NCBI GenBank assembly: GCA_016214425.1
Contig: JACRON010000112.1
Coordinates: 1 to 12,901, forward strand
Length of the DNA: 12,901 bases
From: Nitrospirota bacterium
GTDB taxonomy: Bacteria > Nitrospirota > CAKKRA01 > 9FT-COMBO-42-15
Direction: 5' to 3'
Made by a program: the position numbers and the translations under genes. Below the pieces are notes generated by a model that was not told where the DNA came from, made no database searches, and was given only the letters and a program-made list of their open reading frames with translations. Shown in pieces: positions 1-5,118 of this stretch. The stretch's first letter is position 1; the number at the start of each line of letters is the position of its first letter.

Positions 1-1016
1 AGAAGGCGCTCTCACAGCAGAGGATAGCTGATGAGAATGTTATACTCAAGGAGGAGATTAAGAGCAGATTCGGCAGGATTATAGGCAATAGCCAGAAGAT
101 ACAGAAGGTATATAAATTTATAAATAAGGTGGCAGACAGGCCAACGCCTGTTCTTATATTAGGGGAGAGCGGCACAGGCAAGGAGCTTGTTGCAAGGGAG
201 ATACATGAGAGAAGCAGCAGGAGGGATTTTCCCTTTGTGGCAGTGAACTGCGCTGCGCTTGCAGAGGGTGTTCTGGAAAGCGAGTTATTTGGCCATGAGA
301 AAGGCTCTTTTACCGGCGCCCATGCACAGAAAAAGGGGAGGTTTGAAATTGCAGATAAAGGCACGTTATTTTTAGATGAAATAGGAGACCTTCCTCTTAA
401 TACTCAAGTAAAGCTCCTCAGATTCCTACAGGAGAAGAGTTTTGAAAGGGTTGGGGGCACAACTACATTAAAGGTTGATGTAAGGATAATTGCAGCAACA
501 AATAAGGATTTAAAAGAGGCTATTAAGAATAAGACTTTTCGTGAGGACCTTTTCTACAGGCTGAATGTAATTACCATGACCTTGCCCCCCTTGAGAGAGA
601 GAAGAGAGGATATCCATGAGCTTATAGACTACTTCTGGTCAAGATATACAAAGGAATTGCATAAGGCTCTGGCTATCTCGCCAGAGGTAAAGGATATTCT
701 TGTTTTCTATGACTGGCCGGGGAACATAAGGGAATTGGAAAATGCGATTGAGAGGATAATAGTCCTGTCAGAGGATAAGATTGTGAATATTGATGACCTG
801 CCAATGGAGTTAAGGGAAGGGAGATTGGATATTATTTCAAAGGCGCTGCCTGAGAATACCGGATTTACAGAACGGGTTGAATATTTTGAAAAGGAGATAA
901 TCAGACAGGCCCTTGAGGAGTGCAGCTATAACCAAATTAAGACATCAGAGAAGTTAAAGATAAACAGGGGCACACTCCAGTATAAAATAAAGAAATATAA
1001 CCTGCAAAAGATTTAG
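1..1016 (+). CDS. Sigma-54-dependent enhancer-binding transcriptional activator, C-terminal part (5' end outside window)
   Basis: The frame is open from base 3, so the gene continues beyond the left edge; the GTG at 129 is internal. The visible 337 residues begin with a coiled-coil-like linker (residues 1-25) of the kind that follows receiver domains in NtrC-type regulators. The AAA+ domain follows: Walker A GESGTGKE (54-61), the sigma-54-contacting L1 loop GSFTGA (101-106, a variant of GAFTGA), Walker B TLFLDE (121-126), sensor I ATNKDL, candidate arginine fingers in FREDLFYRLN (179-188) and sensor II WPGNIREL (238-245). A Fis-type HTH closes the protein (about 297-334). The family hydrolyses ATP to open sigma-54 RNA polymerase complexes from upstream sites. 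Whether the missing N-terminus is a receiver, GAF or PAS domain cannot be seen. Two sigma-54 promoters in this window (4251-4267, 8938-8954) are candidate targets, which is inference. Confidence 0.96.
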   Translation, partial: KALSQQRIADENVILKEEIKSRFGRIIGNSQKIQKVYKFINKVADRPTPVLILGESGTGKELVAREIHERSSRRDFPFVAVNCAALAEGVLESELFGHEKGSFTGAHAQKKGRFEIADKGTLFLDEIGDLPLNTQVKLLRFLQEKSFERVGGTTTLKVDVRIIAATNKDLKEAIKNKTFREDLFYRLNVITMTLPPLRERREDIHELIDYFWSRYTKELHKALAISPEVKDILVFYDWPGNIRELENAIERIIVLSEDKIVNIDDLPMELREGRLDIISKALPENTGFTERVEYFEKEIIRQALEECSYNQIKTSEKLKINRGTLQYKIKKYNLQKI

Positions 1017-1044
1017 TTTATCATTCAACGAGTTATAGTTTGCC

Positions 1045-1072
1045 TTGACAACCAAAAAAAATGAGTTATATT
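1045..1072 (+). promoter_or_regulatory. Sigma-70-type promoter for the binding protein-MCP1 operon
   Basis: A perfect -35 TTGACA (1045-1050) is followed by a 16-nt A-rich spacer and the -10 hexamer TATATT (1067-1072, 5 of 6 matches). Transcription would start near 1080 and give a 5' UTR of about 67 nt. Spacer length and A-tract closely resemble the promoter at 4545-4572. Confidence 0.7.
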
Positions 1073-1146
1073 TAAGGTTAAGTGTAAATTTCATTACATT
1101 AATAGACGCTATTTGATTATTTAACCTATAAACAAGGAGATTTTCT

Positions 1147-2010
1147 ATGAAAAATAATTTTATCAAAAGGATTCTATTAATTCTATCTGTTTTTATTTGC
1201 TTTTATGCAAATAGTGCAATTGCAGAAGATGTTATAAAAATGGGCATATTCCCAAGAAAACCAGCGCTTGAGACAACACAGGCTTATGAACCACTTGCAA
1301 AATATTTATCCTCAAAGCTCGGAAAGAGGGTGGAACTGGTTGTATCAAAGGACTTTCAGACCTTCTGGGAGGGTGTTAAGAAGAAGGAATATGACCTCGT
1401 CCATTACAATCAATATCACTATGTAAAGAGCCACAAGGAGCTTGGATATGATGTTATTCTTATGAATGAGGAGTTCGGCTCTCCTAAAGTCAATGCAGCA
1501 ATAATTGTCAGAAAAGACAGCGGTATTAATAGCATCTCTGATTTGAAGGGCAAAAAGATTCTTTTTGGGGGCAATAAGCAGGCAATGCAGTCGTATATAG
1601 GGGCTGTGCATATCTTGACGAAAAATGGACTGAAAAGCGGCCAGTATGCAGAGGATTTTGCAGTAAATCCACCGAATGTAATCTTTGCTGTTTTCAATAA
1701 GATGGCAGATGCAGGCGGTATCGGCGAGGTTCTTTTGCAGAACCAGAAGATTAAGGAGAAGGTTGATGTAGCGCAGTTAAAGGTATTGGCAAGGGGAGAT
1801 GACCTGCCAATGCTCTGCTGGGCAGTTAAAAAGGAGATGAATAAAAACCTTGCACAGAAGATTCAAAAGACCATGATTGGCCTTAAAAATGATGAGGCCG
1901 GCAAAAACATATTAAAGGATGCCGAGGCAACAGCCTTTGTATCTGCTTCAGATAAGGATTACGATATTGTCCGTAAGATAGTAAAAGAAGCGCTGAACGA
2001 GGAGTATTGA
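1147..2010 (+). CDS. PhnD-like periplasmic substrate-binding protein (phosphate/phosphonate/phosphite-binding family)
   Basis: The 287-residue protein starts at ATG 1147, 6 nt after AAGGAGA (1134-1140). A classical signal peptide (residues 1-26: basic N-region, hydrophobic core, AIA cleavage site before ED) points to the periplasm. The body reads as a type II binding protein of the PhnD family: MGIFPRKPALETTQAYEPLA near the start, YLSSKLGKRVEL, the hinge segment DLVHYNQYHYV (83-93), INSISDLKGKKILFG (128-141) and the domain-2 segment GGIGEVLL (190-197). The serine/threonine-rich loop of characterised PhnD proteins is not evident; the equivalent place reads GGNKQAMQSY (141-150), so the ligand should not be assumed to be a phosphonate. 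No permease or ATPase gene is nearby. The gene runs directly into chemoreceptor MCP1, suggesting a receptor-dedicated ligand-binding protein. That role is inference. Confidence 0.88.
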   Translation: MKNNFIKRILLILSVFICFYANSAIAEDVIKMGIFPRKPALETTQAYEPLAKYLSSKLGKRVELVVSKDFQTFWEGVKKKEYDLVHYNQYHYVKSHKELGYDVILMNEEFGSPKVNAAIIVRKDSGINSISDLKGKKILFGGNKQAMQSYIGAVHILTKNGLKSGQYAEDFAVNPPNVIFAVFNKMADAGGIGEVLLQNQKIKEKVDVAQLKVLARGDDLPMLCWAVKKEMNKNLAQKIQKTMIGLKNDEAGKNILKDAEATAFVSASDKDYDIVRKIVKEALNEEY

Positions 2011-2012
2011 TA

Positions 2013-4076
2013 TTGAAGATGTTAAATTTTAAGACGATTGGCGCTAAGATAATAGCAATTGCAACTGCTGTGATTATCTTAATAGTTTTTGCCATTGTAA
2101 TAAGGGTTGCAATTTCCGAGCAAAAGGGTTTTACAGACGAACTTAAGAACAAGGGCGAGAGCCTTGCAAAATTTATGGCGAAGGTTGCCCCAGCCTCAAT
2201 ATTAACATACGATATATCAATGTTAGACAGCTATGTAAGAGAGCTGACAAAGGATAAAGAGGTTATTTATGCAGTAATTTTAAACAAAGACGGCAATTTT
2301 CTCTCCCACTATTTAGATAAGGAAAAAAAAGCAGTCGCAGGTTTAAAAGAAAAGAAGGATGATATAAAAGGCTTTATAAAAGATATCAGCGCAATGAAGG
2401 ATGTAGTTGAGATAGAGCAGCCCATTATTTATCAGAACGAGATTATCGGGGTTGTAAAGGTTGGCCTGACAAAACAGTTTTTAAACCAAAAAATAAGAGA
2501 GCAGATTTTAGCAATAATCTCTGTAAGCCTTTTCGGGATAATCCTTGCGGTAATATCTATAGCAATATTTGTAAGAAAGAGGATGGTTCAACCTTTGCAG
2601 AGCGATGTTGCATTTGCTCATGGAATCGCATCAGGAGATTTATCCAATAAAGTTGATATAAAAACAGATGATGAGCTGGGCGCCCTCGGTAGTGCGTTAA
2701 ATAAAATGGTTGAGGATTTGAGGGGAATAATCGGAAAAATAAAAACCTCTGTGACAGATGTAACTGCTATTTCGGGCCAGCTTGCTGACACATCCCAAAA
2801 ACTTTTTGACGGCTCTAATATCCAGTCCCAGTCCACAGAGTCTACCTCTGCATCTATAAGCCAGATGAATTCCTCTATAAAATCCGTAGCCGGCGCGACT
2901 GAAGACCTTTTACGCACCGCTGATGAAAGCTCCTCCACAGTCCTTGAGATGACCGCATCAATTACAGAGATTGCAACAAGCATGACTACCCTTTCTTCCC
3001 TCGTTGAAGGTTCATCTTCATCAATAGAAGAGATGTCGGCCTCTATGAAAGAGATAGCAGAAAATGTTGTTGTCCTGTCTACTTCTGCTGAAGAGACCGC
3101 TTCTGCAATCAGTGAGATTATTATAACCATAAAGGAGATAGATGTAAATGCAGATAAATCAGCAGCGCTTTCGGAGAGTGTTAGAGAAGAAGCCTCAGAG
3201 TCAGGGATTAAGGCTATAGAAAAGACAATGAATGGCATAGATAAGATAGTAAAGTCAGTAGATTCAACAGGCGTTATTATAAACAAGCTTGGAGAGAGAT
3301 CTCTGCAGATAGGCAAGATATTGACAGTGATAGACGATGTAACAAACCAGACCAATCTTCTTGCATTAAATGCGGCAATCATAGCAGCACAGGCAGGGGA
3401 GCACGGCAGGGGATTTGCAGTGGTTGCTGATGAGATAAAGGACCTTGCAGAGAGGGCATCTGCATCTACAAAAGAGATAGCCCAGATGATAGAGTCTATA
3501 CAAAAAGAGGTGAAGGATGCGGTTGAATCTGTCAGGGAAGGGACCAAAAGCGCAGTAGAAGGGATGGAATTATCCAAAGAAGCAACAGCAGCATTAAATA
3601 AGATCCTTGAAAGGGCAAACGAGTCTGCACAGATGACATTGGAGATAAAAAGGGCGACAAAGGAGCAGACGAAAGGCGCCAATTTGGTTAATGAGCTTGT
3701 CCAGACAACCACCCGTATGGTTAAGGAGATTGAGCGAGCAACACTGGAGCAGAAAAAAGGGTCAGAACAAATCATGCAGGCTGTTGAGAGGATGAGAGAT
3801 GTCTCAAAGCAGGTGCAGGAGGCGATTATAGAACAGACAAAGGGAAACAAACAGATAAACAGTATAGTTGAGAATGTGAATCATAAGGTTCAGTCAATTG
3901 CCAAGGCGACTAAAGAGGAAGAGGTTGGAAGCAAGCAGATAGTTAATGCAGTAGAGAGTATTAAGGCAATTGCACAGCAAAATATTGACCTTTCCTCTGC
4001 GGTTAAAAAGGCCGTAGACTCTCTCCTTAATCAGGCAGATTTATTGAAGATAGAGGTTAAGAGATTTGTTATTTAA
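2013..4076 (+). CDS. Methyl-accepting chemotaxis protein with small periplasmic sensor domain (MCP1)
   Basis: About 687 residues. GAGGAG at 1999-2004 lies 8 nt before TTG 2013, which I prefer; ATG 2019 (14-nt spacing) and TTG 2007 (overlapping the upstream stop) are alternatives. Domain order: TM1 (about 11-34), periplasmic sensor of about 130 residues, possibly a single-Cache fold (35-165), TM2 (166-187), HAMP (188-240) and cytoplasmic signalling coiled coil (241-687). The hairpin tip QTNLLALNAA.. ..GEHGRGFAVVADEI lies around residue 463. Four 28-residue repeats are visible on each arm, keyed by ATxEQxxG on the return arm. The tip reads AAIIAAQAGE, where the enteric consensus is AAxEAARAGE. 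There is no CheR-docking pentapeptide; the protein ends RFVI. It is translationally coupled to the binding protein gene. It would report ligand state to CheA/CheW, none of which is encoded here. Confidence 0.95.
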   Translation: MKMLNFKTIGAKIIAIATAVIILIVFAIVIRVAISEQKGFTDELKNKGESLAKFMAKVAPASILTYDISMLDSYVRELTKDKEVIYAVILNKDGNFLSHYLDKEKKAVAGLKEKKDDIKGFIKDISAMKDVVEIEQPIIYQNEIIGVVKVGLTKQFLNQKIREQILAIISVSLFGIILAVISIAIFVRKRMVQPLQSDVAFAHGIASGDLSNKVDIKTDDELGALGSALNKMVEDLRGIIGKIKTSVTDVTAISGQLADTSQKLFDGSNIQSQSTESTSASISQMNSSIKSVAGATEDLLRTADESSSTVLEMTASITEIATSMTTLSSLVEGSSSSIEEMSASMKEIAENVVVLSTSAEETASAISEIIITIKEIDVNADKSAALSESVREEASESGIKAIEKTMNGIDKIVKSVDSTGVIINKLGERSLQIGKILTVIDDVTNQTNLLALNAAIIAAQAGEHGRGFAVVADEIKDLAERASASTKEIAQMIESIQKEVKDAVESVREGTKSAVEGMELSKEATAALNKILERANESAQMTLEIKRATKEQTKGANLVNELVQTTTRMVKEIERATLEQKKGSEQIMQAVERMRDVSKQVQEAIIEQTKGNKQINSIVENVNHKVQSIAKATKEEEVGSKQIVNAVESIKAIAQQNIDLSSAVKKAVDSLLNQADLLKIEVKRFVI

Positions 4077-4116
4077 GGTGATGGCATTTTCTTTTCTAAT
4101 GTTGAGGTGATTAGTA

Positions 4117-4166
4117 TTCTGCAGAAAAATCTGCAATATGCCTATTCTTCTGCTGAAAATCCTGCA
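4117..4166 (+). promoter_or_regulatory. Tandem upstream sites, candidate enhancer for the sigma-54 promoter at 4251
   Basis: Two 19-bp direct repeats, TTCTGCAGAAAAATCTGCA (4117-4135) and TTCTGCTGAAAATCCTGCA (4148-4166), match at 16 of 19 positions and start 31 bp apart, close to three helical turns. The first contains the perfect dyad TGCAGA-N4-TCTGCA (4120-4135). Their centres lie about 150 and 120 bp upstream of the predicted start at 4278, the usual range for enhancer-binding protein sites. Function is inferred from position and symmetry. Confidence 0.5.
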
Positions 4167-4250
4167 GTTTTCGCTCTTTAAGGCATATCCGCATAATTAC
4201 TTCATTAATAATTTCAGATACTTAGATGATAGAATATATGGCTGGCATCT

Positions 4251-4267
4251 CTGGCACATTATTTGCA
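4251..4267 (+). promoter_or_regulatory. Sigma-54 (RpoN) -24/-12 promoter
   Basis: CTGGCACATTATTTGCA matches the consensus YTGGCACG-N4-TTGCW at every position except the G after GGCAC. The GG (4253-4254) and GC (4265-4266) pairs are 12 bp apart, as required. The predicted start is near 4278. It precedes a short ORF and an intrinsic terminator. Confidence 0.78.
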
Positions 4268-4312
4268 CTATTAAATATCAGTGTATCTAAGGAATAATAA
4301 GGGAGTGGAAAG

Positions 4313-4453
4313 ATGAAGGAATATATACTGATTGGATTAGAGATATTGTGCAAAAGCATTTCCAATATGAGCTTAAGATTAACAACAATGGTGTTGAAAT
4401 ATCTGGGCATAGTAATAGTTGAGGATGATAAGGTATATGGCGATAACTCATGA
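4313..4453 (+). CDS. Possible 46-residue small protein under the sigma-54 promoter (or part of a small RNA)
   Basis: ATG 4313 is preceded by GGGAG (4301-4305) at 7-nt spacing and lies about 35 nt after the predicted sigma-54 start; TGA is at 4451-4453. The peptide begins MKEYILIGLEILCKS, has a hydrophobic centre (LKYLGIVIV, residues 29-37) and ends in an acidic, polar tail EDDKVYGDNS. It has one cysteine and no signal peptide or clear transmembrane helix. I do not recognise a family. Support comes from context: promoter, ribosome binding site, ORF and terminator fit in about 250 nt, and codon choice (ATA, TTA, AGA) resembles the neighbours. The transcript could equally be a regulatory RNA with this ORF incidental. 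Confidence 0.4.
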   Translation: MKEYILIGLEILCKSISNMSLRLTTMVLKYLGIVIVEDDKVYGDNS

Positions 4454-4489
4454 AGTTAGGTTAAAACTTAAGATGATGATAATTTCATA

Positions 4490-4526
4490 AAAGGTCCAAC
4501 ATTAATAAAAATGAAGGGCCTTTTTT
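4490..4526 (+). terminator. Rho-independent terminator of the small sigma-54 unit
   Basis: AAAGGTCC (4490-4497) pairs with GGGCCTTT (4516-4523) through eight pairs including one G-U, around an 18-nt loop, and runs into TTTTTT (4521-4526). It also insulates the downstream rhodanese promoter. Confidence 0.7.
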
Positions 4527-4544
4527 ATTGAAAATCAGGCATTT

Positions 4545-4572
4545 TTGACAAAATAAAAAAATAGACTATACT
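4545..4572 (+). promoter_or_regulatory. Sigma-70-type promoter for the rhodanese-MCP2 operon
   Basis: Perfect -35 TTGACA (4545-4550), 16-nt A-rich spacer, -10 TATACT (4567-4572, 5 of 6). The start would be near 4580, so the leader is very short (about 19 nt). It has the same layout as the promoter at 1045-1072. Confidence 0.7.
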
Positions 4573-4598
4573 TAATAATATGAAAGGAGGTGAGCAGT

Positions 4599-5048
4599 AT
4601 GTATAAGGTATTTATCGTTACCTTGATAGTATTTTTTGCTATGAGCGGCACCCTTTATGCTGAGAACCCCATTGTCCCTGATGGTTTAAGCGGGGCAAAG
4701 GTTATTAATGCTGATGAGTGCAAGAAATTGATGAACAGTAATGGGAAGGTATTTGATGTAAGGAATGAACTTGAATATGGGGAAGGCCATTTACCTGGTG
4801 CAATAATGCTCCCTTATAAAGAAAAGAGCGACAAGGCAGTTAACTTTGATGCAAGTGTTGACAAGTTTGATATAAGCAAGCTGCCGTCAGATAAGTCTGT
4901 ACCCATTATCTTCTATTGCAATGGCGAAAGATGCTGGAAATCCTATAAATCCTCTGTTGCAGCCATAAAGGCAGGTTATAAGAATGTGAACTGGTTCAGG
5001 GGCGGTTTTCCTGAATGGAAGGATAAAGGACATCCTATTGAGAAATGA
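4599..5048 (+). CDS. Exported rhodanese-like sulfurtransferase domain protein
   Basis: The 149-residue protein starts at ATG 4599, 8 nt after the near-perfect ribosome binding site AAAGGAGGTGA (4583-4593). An in-frame GTG at 4590 lies inside that site and is unlikely. A signal peptide (residues 1-21, ending TLYA before EN) exports it. A single rhodanese domain covers about 35-149: VFDVRNELEYGEGHLPGAIMLP (51-72) is the conserved DxR...E....GHIPGA region, and IIFYCNGERCWKS (103-115) carries the active-site loop with Cys107 as the likely persulfide nucleophile. The end GGFPEWKDKGHPIEK matches the usual rhodanese C-terminus. Such domains transfer sulfane sulfur or bind anions; the substrate cannot be told. 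It is followed 70 nt later by MCP2 on the same strand, suggesting a joint role, perhaps in sensing sulfur species, which is inference. Confidence 0.9.
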   Translation: MYKVFIVTLIVFFAMSGTLYAENPIVPDGLSGAKVINADECKKLMNSNGKVFDVRNELEYGEGHLPGAIMLPYKEKSDKAVNFDASVDKFDISKLPSDKSVPIIFYCNGERCWKSYKSSVAAIKAGYKNVNWFRGGFPEWKDKGHPIEK

Positions 5049-5057
5049 TATTCGTCT

Positions 5058-5085
5058 GTAGGGGGATGGCATGCCATCCCCCTAC
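5058..5085. repeat. 28-bp perfect palindrome of the GTAGGGG family (repeat A)
   Basis: Arm GTAGGGGGATGGCA is followed immediately by its exact reverse complement. It lies between the rhodanese stop and the MCP2 start. No T-tract follows, so it is not a standard intrinsic terminator. It shares GTAGGGG/CCCCTAC ends and 14-bp arms with the repeats at 7618 and 8399. Confidence 0.85.
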
Positions 5086-5118
5086 AACGGTCAAATCGGA
5101 AGTGGGGTAATAGAGAAA

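Noticed and set aside
2618..3850. 410-codon open frame on the minus strand across MCP1
   Set aside because: It is antisense to the heptad-repeat signalling domain, whose Ser/Ala/Glu-rich codons rarely give stops on the other strand. MCP2 shows the same shadow (6315-7010). There is no ribosome binding site or recognisable domain.
4136..4188. ATATGCC/GGCATAT inverted repeat around the second upstream site as a stem
   Set aside because: Seven pairs enclosing 39 nt is a poor hairpin, and the heptamer also occurs in coding DNA (near 1222).
4590..4598. GTG start for the rhodanese gene
   Set aside because: The GTG lies inside the Shine-Dalgarno AAAGGAGGTGA; ATG 4599 has ideal 8-nt spacing.
5058..5085. 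Palindrome A as an intrinsic terminator
   Set aside because: No T-tract follows, the same family occurs inside a coding region, and MCP2 downstream has no promoter of its own that I can see.
5071..5118. Upstream ATG start for MCP2
   Set aside because: It lies inside palindrome A and would add a polar, repeat-encoded tail before the lysine-rich start at 5119.
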